Shown piece by piece: positions 39,392 through 47,193 of a DNA stretch of 47,193 nucleotides. The DNA is from Bacillus fungorum. Lineage in GTDB: Bacteria > Bacillota > Bacilli > Bacillales > Bacillaceae_G. The stretch spans positions 1-47,193 of the forward strand of contig NZ_NWUW01000030.1 in assembly GCF_002746455.1 (NCBI RefSeq), given 5' to 3'. The position numbers and the translations under genes are program-made. The notes below the pieces were generated by a model that saw nothing but the letters and a program-made list of their open reading frames with translations, ran no database searches and had not been told where the DNA came from. Numbering within the stretch: the stretch's first letter is position 1; each line of letters starts with the position of its first letter.

Positions 39392-40771
39392 ATGAAAGGG
39401 TCACCGTTTATACGTGGAACGATATTTTTAACAATGGCAACGATGATATCTAAAATGTTAGGGTTTATATATGTTATACCATTTACAGCTATGGTCGGTA
39501 CGAGTGGGTACGTTTTATACACGTATGCATATCGTCCATATACAATTATGCTCAGCATTGCGACGATGGGACTACCACTTGCAGTTTCAAAGATGGTATC
39601 AAAATATGATCAACTAAATGATTATCATACGGTTAAGAGAGTGTTGAAAAGTGGAATTGTGTTTATGTTTATAATGGGAGTTATTTCGTGTTTTGCGTTA
39701 TATATGCTAGCTCCGCATTTGGCTAAACTTGTAATCGATGGAAATGATCAAACGGGAAATAGTATAACGGCGGTTACTAATAATATTCAAATTGTAAGTT
39801 TTGCGTTAGTACTTGTACCAGTAATGAGTTTATTAAGGGGTTTCTTTCAGGGGTTCCAATCGATGGGACCTTCTGCTTTAAGTGTAGTTGTAGAGCAATT
39901 TTTTCGGGTCTTAACCATTTTGATAGGAAGTTTTGTCGTTTTATATGTTTTAAAAGCTTCTGTCTCGCTAGCTGTTGGTATTTCAACGTTCGGTGCCTTT
40001 ATGGGAGCGATAGGTGGATTAACGGTTTTAAGTGCATATTACATAAGAAGGAGAAAGCACTTAAAGAAAAAAGAAATGGCAAGTATACCGCAAACAACGA
40101 AATCTTTTTTCTCGCTGTATAAGGAACTCTTTACATATTCAATACCGTTTGTTGTGGTTGGTTTAGCAATTCCGTTGTATCAGACAATTGATACATTTAC
40201 AATTAATAAACTACTTATACAAATAGGATATATGCAAGGAGAGGCTGAGAAGATGAATGCAATAATTGGACTTGTTCAGATGGTTGTACTTATCCCAGTT
40301 TCCGTTGCGACTGCTTTTAGTATGTCTCTCGTACCTGAGATGACAAAAGCTTATACAGCAGGAAATGTGAAGTTACTGTACAAACATTTTACGAGGACGA
40401 ATCTATTAGTAGTAGGTATTACGGTACCCGCGGCAATTGGAATGATGGTGTTAGCAAAACCAGTGTATACTCTTTTATTTGGTGCCGGAAATGATCCGGA
40501 TATGGGAAGAGTTATTTTACAGTATTATGCTCCTGCTTGTATACTATTTTCGCTTTTTACAGTAACGGCTGCGATGCTGCAAGGAATTAATCAACAACAG
40601 AAAACAGTGCTAGGGTTAGTGATTGGCATTATTGTGAAGATAGTTTTAAATATTGTATTGCTTCCGTATTTCGATTATGTAAGTTTTATTATTTCAACAT
40701 ACGCTGGTTATACGATTTCAGTTGGCTTTAACTTGTGGATGCTTTCTAAATATGTTATAAAGGCAACATAA
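39392..40771 (+). CDS. Polysaccharide/lipid flippase of the MOP superfamily (SpoVB/YtgP-like)
   Basis: The 459-residue protein has about twelve to fourteen membrane segments. The start MKGSPFIRGTIFLTMATMIS is typical of SpoVB-type transporters, and LSIATMGLPLAVSKMVSKYD and LRGFFQGFQSMGPSA are conserved motifs. These proteins flip lipid-linked peptidoglycan or sugar precursors. It is shorter than SpoVB (about 520) or YtgP (about 540), so it is a paralogue. Start ATG 39392 follows GGGGGAATGTG. Confidence 0.88.
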   Translation: MKGSPFIRGTIFLTMATMISKMLGFIYVIPFTAMVGTSGYVLYTYAYRPYTIMLSIATMGLPLAVSKMVSKYDQLNDYHTVKRVLKSGIVFMFIMGVISCFALYMLAPHLAKLVIDGNDQTGNSITAVTNNIQIVSFALVLVPVMSLLRGFFQGFQSMGPSALSVVVEQFFRVLTILIGSFVVLYVLKASVSLAVGISTFGAFMGAIGGLTVLSAYYIRRRKHLKKKEMASIPQTTKSFFSLYKELFTYSIPFVVVGLAIPLYQTIDTFTINKLLIQIGYMQGEAEKMNAIIGLVQMVVLIPVSVATAFSMSLVPEMTKAYTAGNVKLLYKHFTRTNLLVVGITVPAAIGMMVLAKPVYTLLFGAGNDPDMGRVILQYYAPACILFSLFTVTAAMLQGINQQQKTVLGLVIGIIVKIVLNIVLLPYFDYVSFIISTYAGYTISVGFNLWMLSKYVIKAT

Positions 40772-40780
40772 GCTTTTTAA

Positions 40781-40807
40781 GGCAGAGAGCACTCTGTCTT
40801 TTTCTTT
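40781..40807 (+). terminator. Terminator after flippase gene
   Basis: GGCAGAG AGCA CTCTGTC TTTTTCTTT. The bcr1 element begins directly behind it. Confidence 0.7.
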
Positions 40808-40808
40808 G

Positions 40809-40964
40809 TTTATCCCGCTTTAACGGGCAGTAAGATCCTCATCTCAAAATTCAGCGAAAGAAAAGAAGGTTGGTTGGGGGCGGGCTGTCCGTAAAAGCCC
40901 GATTGGTGAGGGCTGAAAATCAGTGGGGGGATGGAGCCTCCCACTGATTAAAGTTTCACTTTAT
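40809..40964 (+). repeat. Complete bcr1 repeat with TTTAT target duplication
   Basis: The 156-bp segment is bounded by TTTAT at 40809-40813 and 40960-40964, which matches the known bcr1 target duplication. It contains CCCGCTTTAACGGG, GGGGCGGGCTGTCCG, CCGATTGGTGAGGGC and TCAGTGGGGGG...CCTCCCACTGA, which I recognise as bcr1, a B. cereus-group non-autonomous mobile repeat with conserved RNA structure. Confidence 0.9.
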
Positions 40965-41106
40965 AATATTTTTCTTATAAAAACGTTTTCAAAATAATTT
41001 TTCTATTGAAATTTAAACGTATGTTTCATATGCTGAGAATGGCGGTTCAAAAACTGTTATGTAAGAGAGGTAGATTCCTACATGTAAAAAGAATCGGGGT
41101 GATAGT

Positions 41107-42048
41107 ATGTTAAATATTTATTTAACAGACCGAAACGGAAAACTACAAGAGGTTGAGGAAATGCAAAAGGGTTGCTGGATTAATGTACTTCATCCAACGG
41201 AAGAAGAAATTCAATATCTAGTACAAACTTTAAATGTAGACTTAGATTTCATTAAAGACCCTTTAGATGATGAAGAACGCTCTCGTATTGAAAAGGAAGA
41301 CAATAATACTTTAATAATCGTGGATATTCCAACAGTTAGACATGATGAAGAAGGAAATTCGATTTATGACACGATTCCAATTGGTATGATTGTTATGCCA
41401 GATTGTTTTGTGACAATTTGTTTAGAAGAAAACCCAATTTTTGAACGTTTTATTAATCAGCGTATTAAAGAATTTTATACGTTTAAGAAGACACGCTTTG
41501 CACTGCAGCTCTTATATACAATTTCTACTTATTATTTAAGATACTTAAAGCAAATTAACAGAAAAACAATCGATTTAGAGCATCAATTAAATCAGTCGAT
41601 GAAAAATAAAGAGATTTTCACATTGCTAGGTCTTGAAAAAAGTTTAGTTTACTTTACAACATCATTAAAGGCAAATAAAATTGTAATTCAAAAATTAATG
41701 CGTAACAGTACATTCTTAAAAATGTATGAGGATGATCAAGATTTATTAGAAGATGTATTAATTGAAAATAAACAGGCTATTGAAATGGCAGAAATATATA
41801 GTCACATTTTAAGTGGAATGATGAATACTTTTAGCTCTGTTATATCAAATAATTTAAATAGTGTTATGAAACTGTTAACGTCTATTACAATCATTTTATC
41901 GTTACCAACGATGGTTTCTAGTTTCTTTGGAATGAACGTAAAGGTTCCGTTTGAAGGAGAAGCACATGGCTTTGTAATTGTACTTATAATATGTGTAACA
42001 CTATCTTTCACATTAGCATTTGTTTTTTGGAAGAAACGTTACTTTTAA
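41107..42048 (+). CDS. CorA-family divalent metal channel (YfjQ-like)
   Basis: The 313-residue protein has a cytoplasmic funnel of about 250 residues and two C-terminal membrane helices. The GMN signature lies in FFGMNVKVPFEG at the end of the first helix, and the C-terminus is KKRYF. It carries Mg2+, perhaps Co2+, down the gradient as a pentamer. ATCGGGGTGATAGT precedes ATG 41107. A bcr1 insertion lies about 140 bp upstream. Confidence 0.92.
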   Translation: MLNIYLTDRNGKLQEVEEMQKGCWINVLHPTEEEIQYLVQTLNVDLDFIKDPLDDEERSRIEKEDNNTLIIVDIPTVRHDEEGNSIYDTIPIGMIVMPDCFVTICLEENPIFERFINQRIKEFYTFKKTRFALQLLYTISTYYLRYLKQINRKTIDLEHQLNQSMKNKEIFTLLGLEKSLVYFTTSLKANKIVIQKLMRNSTFLKMYEDDQDLLEDVLIENKQAIEMAEIYSHILSGMMNTFSSVISNNLNSVMKLLTSITIILSLPTMVSSFFGMNVKVPFEGEAHGFVIVLIICVTLSFTLAFVFWKKRYF

Positions 42049-42056
42049 CGATAAGA

Positions 42057-42103
42057 AAGCTGCTCTAGCATAGTTGTATAACTGCGCTAGAGCAGCTTTT
42101 TTG
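42057..42103 (+). terminator. Terminator after corA-like gene
   Basis: AAAGCTGCTCTAGC ATAGTTGTATAACTGC GCTAGAGCAGCTTTTTT. Confidence 0.92.
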
Positions 42104-42246
42104 CTATGAAATCGAAAGTTTTGAATAGAATATAACTTATAAAATGTAATGTATATGAAGGGAGTGAATTCCGTATAAGTCTTGTCCAATTCATAAAATG
42201 GAGTTAAAATTACATATTGTTAATGAAAAGTTGGAGGAAATACATC

Positions 42247-43143
42247 ATGGAATTGTTTCAATTACCGAAAGCATTCCTGCAAATGAATACAATCTTTATC
42301 TCCATATTGATCGAAGCACTTCCTTTTGTGCTCATTGGTGTATTTATTTCAGGATTCATTCAAATGTTTGTGACAGAGGATATGGTAGCAAAATGGATGC
42401 CGAAAAACCGATTTCTGTCTGTTTTAATGGCTACTTTTTTAGGTATGATGTTTCCAGGTTGTGAATGTGGAATTGTTCCGATTGTAAGGCGATTAATCGG
42501 AAAAGGGGTTCCGCCATATGCCGGGATTGCATTTATGTTAACTGGGCCAATTATTAATCCGGTCGTATTATTTGCAACATACGTTGCCTTTGGAAGTAGT
42601 ATGCACATGGTATGGTATCGTTCTATTGTAGCGATTATCGTAGCAATTATCGTTGGAATTATATTATCATTTATGTTTAAAGAACACCAATTAAGAGATG
42701 ATCACTTCCCAGAAGTGAATCATAAGCGTCCATTACGTAAAAAAATGTGGGATGTATGTACGCATGCTGTTGAAGAGTTTTTCTCGATGGGAAAATATTT
42801 AGTATTAGGTGCGTTAATTGCAGCTGCAGTTCAAACGTTCGTACAAACTTCAACACTTCTTGCTATAGGACAAGGGCCGTTCTCTTCACCAGCTGTTATG
42901 ATGGGACTTGCTTACATTTTATCACTTTGTTCAGAAGCGGATGCGTTTATTGCTTCGTCATTCCAAAGTACATTTTCAACGGCATCACTTGTCGCGTTCC
43001 TCGTATATGGACCGATGGTGGATATTAAAAATATGTTTATGATGCTTGCGACGTTTAAAACAAAATTTGTAATTGTCGTTACAGTTACAGTTACACTTGT
43101 TGTTTATGCAAGCTCACTACTCATTTATGCGATGGGGTGGTAG
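42247..43143 (+). CDS. Putative permease (DUF318/YcgR-like)
   Basis: The 298-residue protein has about eight membrane segments. PGCECGIVPIVRRLIGKGVP then PYAGIAFMLTGPIINPV is the signature of the permease family often paired with TIGR03943 proteins (B. subtilis YcgR and YcgQ). The conserved Cys pair in GCECG and SLCSEADAFIA suggest a metal or redox role. Chosen start ATG 42247 follows TTGGAGGAAATACATC; a longer in-frame start lacks a site. It is three bases from the next gene, so one operon. Confidence 0.85.
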   Translation: MELFQLPKAFLQMNTIFISILIEALPFVLIGVFISGFIQMFVTEDMVAKWMPKNRFLSVLMATFLGMMFPGCECGIVPIVRRLIGKGVPPYAGIAFMLTGPIINPVVLFATYVAFGSSMHMVWYRSIVAIIVAIIVGIILSFMFKEHQLRDDHFPEVNHKRPLRKKMWDVCTHAVEEFFSMGKYLVLGALIAAAVQTFVQTSTLLAIGQGPFSSPAVMMGLAYILSLCSEADAFIASSFQSTFSTASLVAFLVYGPMVDIKNMFMMLATFKTKFVIVVTVTVTLVVYASSLLIYAMGW

Positions 43144-43146
43144 GTT

Positions 43147-44016
43147 ATGTTTCGAGCATATATATTATTGGGTTTTACAATCTTAATCGCGCAGCTTCAT
43201 ATTTCCGGTAATATTACGAAGTATATCAATATGAAGTATGCCTATTTATCAACAACAGCAGCAATTATTCTAGGTTTCTTAACGATTGTACAAATTATTA
43301 TCGTTTTCCAAAAAGAGCATCAAAAAGAAAAAGAACAGCACAATTGCGGATGTGATCATAGTCATTGTGGGCACGATCATTCAAAAGATGAAAATACATG
43401 GTGGAAACGAACATTTTCTTATACTTTGTTCTGTTTTCCAATTGTTTCAGGATTATTTTTCCCGATTGCGACACTAGATTCGGATATTGTTAAAGCGAAG
43501 GGATTTCATTTTCCGGTAGCACAAGCAGAAAGTAAAGATCCGTTTATGACAAGGCAATTCCTTAGACCGGACACGAGTATTTATTACGGAAAAGAAGGAT
43601 ACCGTGGTGTAATGGAAAAAGGGAAGAAAGAGTTTGTTACGAAAGACAATATTGCTTTAAACGATGAGGATTTCTTAAAAGGAATGGAAACGATTTACAA
43701 TTACCCTGGCGAGTTTACTGGGAAAAAATTATCTTTTAAAGGGTTTGTGTTCAAGGATGATTCTTCTAAAAAAGAACAATATTTCTTATTCCGCTTCGGT
43801 ATTATACATTGTGTAGCGGATTCCGGTGTATACGGTATGTTAGTGAAAAAGCCAGAAGGAGTAGAATGGAAAAATGATGATTGGATTCAAATAGAGGGAG
43901 AAATTTCTACTGAATTTTATCAGCCGTTCCATGCAAATATTCCTGTTTTAGAAGTAACAAAATGGAATAAAGTTGAACAGCCGAAAGAACAATATGTATT
44001 TAGAGGAGCCGATTGA
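43147..44016 (+). CDS. TIGR03943-family membrane protein with His/Cys-rich loop
   Basis: The 289-residue protein has an N-terminal hydrophobic pair (about 5-20, 35-55), then a His/Cys cluster CGCDHSHCGHDHS (67-79) fit to bind zinc, another membrane segment at about 92-110, and a soluble C-terminal domain (YNYPGEFTGKKLSFKGFVFK and GVYGMLVKKPEG). The domain order is that of TIGR03943 / DUF1980 proteins, YcgQ-like. It is coupled to the permease gene by three bases. Involvement in metal transfer is inference. Confidence 0.85.
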   Translation: MFRAYILLGFTILIAQLHISGNITKYINMKYAYLSTTAAIILGFLTIVQIIIVFQKEHQKEKEQHNCGCDHSHCGHDHSKDENTWWKRTFSYTLFCFPIVSGLFFPIATLDSDIVKAKGFHFPVAQAESKDPFMTRQFLRPDTSIYYGKEGYRGVMEKGKKEFVTKDNIALNDEDFLKGMETIYNYPGEFTGKKLSFKGFVFKDDSSKKEQYFLFRFGIIHCVADSGVYGMLVKKPEGVEWKNDDWIQIEGEISTEFYQPFHANIPVLEVTKWNKVEQPKEQYVFRGAD

Positions 44017-44035
44017 TCACATCGGTTCTTTTTTA
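44006..44035 (+). terminator. Terminator overlapping the end of the TIGR03943 gene
   Basis: GAGCCGAT TGATCAC ATCGGTTC TTTTTT. Confidence 0.8.
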
Positions 44036-44135
44036 TGGACTAAGAGTTCTGAATGTTGTTAATATTAAATGTGTAGTTCATTTATTATAGTGAGTATGGA
44101 AATATCAAGGATAAATAATTAAAGGGGTGATAACA

Positions 44136-44642
44136 ATGACTGAAGTAAAGGGAAAAACGGCTAATGAATCCAGAGTGTTTAAAACGAGCAGAGTATTTCC
44201 AACGGATTTAAATGATCACAATACGCTATTTGGTGGAAAGATATTAGCCGAGATGGATATGGTTGCTTCTATTTCAGCAACGAGGCATGCGAGAAAAGAA
44301 TGTGTTACAGCATCTATGGATTGGGTAGATTTCTTACATCCTGTTCGTTCTTCAGATTGTGTGAGTTATGAATCCTTTGTAATTTGGACGGGTAGAACTT
44401 CTATGGAAGTATTTGTGAAGGTAGTAGCAGAAGATTTAATTTCAGGTGAGAAGCGTATAGCGGCAACGTCATTTGTTACTTTTGTTGCACTTAGTAAGGA
44501 AAATAATCCAGTTCCAGTTCCTCGAGTAATCCCTGAAACAGAAGAGGAGAAAGAATTACATCGTATTGCAGTGCTACGTGCAGAACAACGTCATATACGT
44601 AAGGCAGAGAGTAAGAAAGTAGCCACATTACTAACTTTTTGA
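44136..44642 (+). CDS. Acyl-CoA thioesterase, hotdog fold (YkhA-like)
   Basis: The 168-residue protein has the YciA/BFIT-type signature NDHNTLFGGKILAEMDMVAS (Asn and Gly of the hotdog active site) and CVTASMDWVDFLHPV. It hydrolyses acyl-CoA; chain preference is unknown. Start ATG 44136 follows AAAGGGGTGATAAC; the in-frame GTG at 44127 overlaps that site. Monocistronic. Confidence 0.92.
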   Translation: MTEVKGKTANESRVFKTSRVFPTDLNDHNTLFGGKILAEMDMVASISATRHARKECVTASMDWVDFLHPVRSSDCVSYESFVIWTGRTSMEVFVKVVAEDLISGEKRIAATSFVTFVALSKENNPVPVPRVIPETEEEKELHRIAVLRAEQRHIRKAESKKVATLLTF

Positions 44643-44696
44643 GTTGAATATTTAGTCGTTAAAGGTATCATAACAGCCTGAAATGTTTTTCATATG

Positions 44697-44730
44697 AAAA
44701 GCGGACACCTAAAAATAGGTGTCCGCTTTT
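44697..44730. terminator. Terminator between thioesterase and yjcZ-type genes
   Basis: AAAAGCGGACACCT AAAAAT AGGTGTCCGCTTTT, T run on both strands. Confidence 0.9.
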
Positions 44731-44768
44731 ATAGTTTTTTCATCCACATATCATATGACGATAACTAC

Positions 44769-44855
44769 TTAGCAGAAGCAAGCAGCACCGACGATGATTA
44801 AGAGGATAAATAATACGACTAATAGCGCGAATCCATTACCATGTGCGAAGCCCAT
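44769..44855 (-). CDS. YjcZ-family sporulation mini-protein
   Basis: The 28-residue peptide starts MGFAHGNGFALLVVLFILLI and ends VGAACFC. One membrane helix, a Gly/His-rich start and a Cys ending are typical of the YjcZ family, small spore-associated membrane peptides of Bacillus. AAGGAGGAAATAACA precedes ATG 44855. Its role is unknown. Confidence 0.85.
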   Translation of the reverse strand: MGFAHGNGFALLVVLFILLIIVGAACFC

Positions 44856-45015
44856 TGTTATTTCCTCCTTTTATTTTAAGATACAACATACAATATGCAA
44901 ATGAGCTATCGTTTGATATGGACATATATCATGTAATGACATATTTTCTTGAATGATATTGTATTAAAAAAGGGAAGATATAGAAATAACAGTAAGTGGA
45001 GAAAGGAAAATATCC

Positions 45016-46200
45016 ATGAAACACTTTTTCGTTGTAATCCTTTGTTTAATAGGTGTATTCATTTGGATGAACATCGATGTGGAAATGGGGAAAAAAATGG
45101 CTAGTGAATATGAAGTAGGACAAGTTCGATTAGGTGAATTTCAACTGTATACGAACGGTGAAGAGTTATATACAAAATTATTTGAGGATATACGTAATGC
45201 AGAAAAGTACATATATATCCATTTTTATATTGTAGGTAAAGATGAAATAAGCAAAGAGTTTTTGCAGTTGCTCGAGAAAAAGGCATCGAGTGGAGTAGAA
45301 GTAAAATTGTCAGTTGATCGAATGGGTGGATATAAGCTGAAGAAAAAGATAATTCGTCAACTAAAAAGCAATGGTGTGCAGTTTACGTTTAGTAAAAAAC
45401 CTAAATTGAAACATCTATTCTATTCATTGCATCAACGAAACCATAGACGCATAGTTACGATTGACGGAAAAGTATCATATATCGGCGGCTTTAATATTGG
45501 AAAGGAGTACTTTGGACAAGATCCGAAATTTGGCCCGTGGCGTGATTATCATGTGCGAGTCAAGGGGAATGGTGCAACTGATATGGAAAGAAAATTCGCT
45601 GCTGACTGGAAAGAAGATACTGGAGAAAATATGCCTGTACATAAAAGTTCATCTGAAATAGGGAATGTAAAATATCAATATTTATTTTCAGATGGAAAAG
45701 GGTTATGGGAAAAATATGGAGCACTTTTAAAGCAGGCTAAAAAGTCTTTAATTATTGCTACACCATATTTTGTACCGAGTAAAGAAATGATGAGAGAGTT
45801 AAAAGATGCATTAAACCGGGGTGTCAATGTAAAAATTCTCGTACCATTTAAAAGTGATGCCGTGTTGTTAAAGCAAGCTGCCTACCCGTATTTGAGAGAG
45901 ATGAACCATGCTGGAGCGGAGATCTATCAATATCGGAATGGTTTTTTTCACGGGAAAGTAACAATCATTGATGAAGAAATTGTTGATATAGGTACAGCGA
46001 ATTTTGATAATAGAAGTTTTTATTTAAATTGTGAATCTAACTGTGTCATATATGATAAAACAGTTGTTGCTGACGTATGGAACCAATTAAAGGAAGACTT
46101 TCATAAATCAAAAAGATTTTCGGAAGAAGATTTTGAGAAAATTAGTAAATGGGATTGGTTTTTAGCAAGAATAGGGAATGTTATAGCATCATATTTATAG
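45016..46200 (+). CDS. Cardiolipin synthase-like phospholipase D family protein (YwjE-like)
   Basis: The 394-residue protein, close to YwjE of B. subtilis (398), has one N-terminal membrane segment (about 3-19) and two HKD motifs. The first is H143-x-R145-x4-D150 in NHRRIVTIDG, with Arg in place of Lys; the second is H312-x-K314-x4-D319 in FHGKVTIIDE. Both are followed by the usual GGFN / TANFDNRSF. It would join two phosphatidylglycerols to cardiolipin. The start follows GGAGAAAGGAAAATATCC. Confidence 0.88.
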   Translation: MKHFFVVILCLIGVFIWMNIDVEMGKKMASEYEVGQVRLGEFQLYTNGEELYTKLFEDIRNAEKYIYIHFYIVGKDEISKEFLQLLEKKASSGVEVKLSVDRMGGYKLKKKIIRQLKSNGVQFTFSKKPKLKHLFYSLHQRNHRRIVTIDGKVSYIGGFNIGKEYFGQDPKFGPWRDYHVRVKGNGATDMERKFAADWKEDTGENMPVHKSSSEIGNVKYQYLFSDGKGLWEKYGALLKQAKKSLIIATPYFVPSKEMMRELKDALNRGVNVKILVPFKSDAVLLKQAAYPYLREMNHAGAEIYQYRNGFFHGKVTIIDEEIVDIGTANFDNRSFYLNCESNCVIYDKTVVADVWNQLKEDFHKSKRFSEEDFEKISKWDWFLARIGNVIASYL

Positions 46201-46231
46201 CATATAGAAAAAAGAGAAGGGAGGCACTTTC

Positions 46232-46690
46232 GTGGATTGTATGAAAGAACTAATGAGGTATAGTTATATGCTTATATATAAGGTTGGAGAGTATACAGGC
46301 AAGGTAAGAGACGAAGAATTAAAGGAGCTATTACAGCAACATTTACCATATATGTTGCAAGCATATAATGAACAAGTGAATTTTCAAGAAGGAGAGAATG
46401 TACAGCATATAACTTGTGAACCAATTTCATTTCATTTTCATGAAATGGAAAAGGAAATTGATAGTAAATATACAGGAGATGTCCATATTGCAACTTGTTA
46501 TATTTCGCATTTAAAACAGTTAGCACTAAAGTTTGCTCAAGTGGCAGTTGAAGTTGCGAATCCAGAATTCCGCTCTTTTTTAGAAAATTGCTTCCTGAAA
46601 ATGAACCGTTATGCCTATAGTGTATGGCAATATGTTGTGAAGAAAGAGTATAAGATTAAACATGTATATGAAAATGAGAAGTTTGCATAA
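46232..46690 (+). CDS. CotF-like spore coat / ferritin-like protein
   Basis: The 152-residue product starts at GTG 46232 after GGGAGGCACTTTC. The pattern of two helix pairs with ISHLKQLALKFAQVAVEVAN, PEFRSFLENCF and AYSVWQYVVKKEYK is like the CotF coat-protein family. No metal-ligand set is evident. It follows the PLD gene by 31 bp, so it may be cotranscribed. Assignment is moderate. Confidence 0.65.
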   Translation: MDCMKELMRYSYMLIYKVGEYTGKVRDEELKELLQQHLPYMLQAYNEQVNFQEGENVQHITCEPISFHFHEMEKEIDSKYTGDVHIATCYISHLKQLALKFAQVAVEVANPEFRSFLENCFLKMNRYAYSVWQYVVKKEYKIKHVYENEKFA

Positions 46691-46691
46691 G

Positions 46692-46726
46692 AAACTAAGG
46701 CAGAAAGATGCGCACCTTAGTTTTTT
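46692..46726 (+). terminator. Terminator
   Basis: AAACTAAGG CAGAAAGATGCGCA CCTTAGTTTTTT. Confidence 0.8.
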
Positions 46727-46873
46727 CTTTTCATAGAGAAAAAACTAGATGTATATCTGTATCATCAGAAAATTTACAAATATTTACCGTTTATTTACTG
46801 TTTTTCAATCTTTCCTTTAAAAATAGAGAGTAATATGGGATTGTACATATTCTATCAAAAGGAGGAAACGCAA

Positions 46874-47053
46874 ATGAACAAATGGGTTAAATCATTAACT
46901 GCTATGGCACTTGCAAGTTCTTTATTAATGGTAGGTTGTAGTAAAGGTGAGGACAAGAAGAAAGAAGACGATACAACAACACAACAAGAGGACAAAAAGG
47001 ATAAAGAAACAAGTGGAACTGAGAAGTCTACGGATTCTAAAGAAAAGAAATAA
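46874..47053 (+). CDS. Small lipoprotein with a charged tail
   Basis: Start ATG 46874 follows AAAAGGAGGAAACGCAA; an in-frame start 39 bp earlier has no such site. The 59-residue product has a lipoprotein signal MNKWVKSLTAMALASSLLMV then GC, and a mature tail almost entirely Lys, Glu, Asp, Thr and Gln. The tail is likely disordered. Unknown function. A repeat edge begins a few bases beyond its stop. Confidence 0.8.
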   Translation: MNKWVKSLTAMALASSLLMVGCSKGEDKKKEDDTTTQQEDKKDKETSGTEKSTDSKEKK

Positions 47054-47060
47054 TGTAATA

Positions 47061-47193
47061 ATAAAGGGGCTGTCCCATAAGTCGGTGAAACCGACTTATG
47101 GGCAGCCCTTTTTTTGCACAAAAAAATCGCCTTGTCCTGTATAATTGTAAGTAACCACACCAACAAAAACACGAAAGCAGAGGCGATTTTTTT
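47061..47193. repeat. Repeat terminus with two inverted repeats, probably an IS1182-like edge
   Basis: The stem GGGGCTGTCCCATAAGTCGG and CCGACTTATGGGCAGCCC (47065-47110) ends in TTTTTTT and also serves as terminator for the lipoprotein. 47120-47132 (AAAAAAATCGCCT) and 47181-47193 (AGGCGATTTTTTT) are exact reverse complements. In reverse complement the whole block aligns with 1-133. GGGGCTGTCCCA ends are typical of IS1182-family elements; that call is inference. Confidence 0.55.

Larger units (their letters stand above)
40772..41106. other. 335-bp gap holding a terminator, bcr1 and the corA-like promoter region
   Basis: The flippase terminator (40781-40807) is followed by bcr1 (40809-40964). 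40981-40994 is AAACGTTTTCAAAA, identical to the sequence upstream of the protease gene and cre-like on the other strand. No gene seen. Confidence 0.7.

Noticed and set aside
42198..42464. 88-residue plus-strand frame starting before the permease gene
   Set aside because: It overlaps the permease in another frame, lacks a ribosome binding site, and its second half reads like a shadow of a membrane gene.
45430..45480. Arg instead of Lys in the first HKD of the cardiolipin synthase-like protein
   Set aside because: NHRR in this position is familiar in YwjE-type proteins, so it is not taken as a loss of activity.
1..47193. Search for tRNA, rRNA, CRISPR and riboswitches
   Set aside because: No cloverleaf, rRNA-like block, spaced repeat array or known riboswitch core was recognised by eye.

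Overview
The window is a 47 kb stretch of low-GC Firmicute chromosome, almost certainly from the Bacillus cereus group (B. cereus / thuringiensis / anthracis). The evidence is a chromosomal fosB bacillithiol transferase, an ExsB-like exosporium protein beside cotH, a YjcZ-type spore mini-protein, an intact bcr1 repeat bordered by TTTAT, a Dps of the Dlp type, and strong AGGAGG ribosome binding sites. I saw no rRNA, tRNA, CRISPR array or replication origin.

Layout. 1-133 and 47061-47193 are diverged, inverted copies of one repeat, probably an IS1182-like terminus; this is where an assembly would break. 241-4888 carries a secreted transglutaminase-like protein, NAD synthetase (nadE), a BceB-type ABC permease without its ATPase, and an AbrB paralogue. 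4953-7683 is the main accessory block: matching inverted ends of an IS3/IS150-like element enclose a frameshifted orfA, an orfB truncated after about 45 codons, and about 2.1 kb of phage-like small genes and pseudogenes (a dUTPase-like tail, a frameshifted 55-residue ORF, two small membrane proteins, a small Cys/His protein and one unknown). 7903-16741 holds an intracellular subtilisin, an ArsR-type regulator divergent from an aldo/keto reductase and MFS gene across a perfect 19-bp-arm palindrome, two minus-strand small genes with a nearby paralogue fragment, a DinB protein, an RsgA-like GTPase paralogue behind a frameshifted mini-ORF, and a chemoreceptor.

16938-29959 is mostly metabolic and stress genes: YkvI transporter, dps with a 17-bp triplicate in its leader, an alpha/beta hydrolase, a luciferase-like monooxygenase, a flavin amine oxidase, acetyltransferases, a CobW-type GTPase, and an orphan zinc-binding lipoprotein (znuA) whose promoter lies between two Zur-like boxes. 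29989-36030 carries namA, ogt, a zinc-ribbon membrane protein, an OppA lipoprotein, and a tight fosB-SDR-phosphatase cluster. 36073-37864 is a divergent exsB/cotH pair that looks like a spore-surface substrate with its kinase. The rest is housekeeping and envelope: NUDIX, DedA, a flippase, a bcr1 repeat, CorA, a two-gene permease/TIGR03943 operon with a His/Cys-rich loop, a hotdog thioesterase, a YjcZ peptide, a PLD-type cardiolipin synthase, a CotF-like coat protein and a small lipoprotein.

Themes: sporulation surface (exsB, cotH, CotF-like, YjcZ), metal handling (znuA, CobW GTPase, dps, CorA, permease/TIGR03943) and thiol, redox or antibiotic stress (fosB, namA, reductases). I found no clear new defence system. 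The best candidates for a closer look are the IS-bounded phage-like cargo, the exsB/cotH module, the frameshifted mini-ORF before the rsgA paralogue, and several perfect palindromes.
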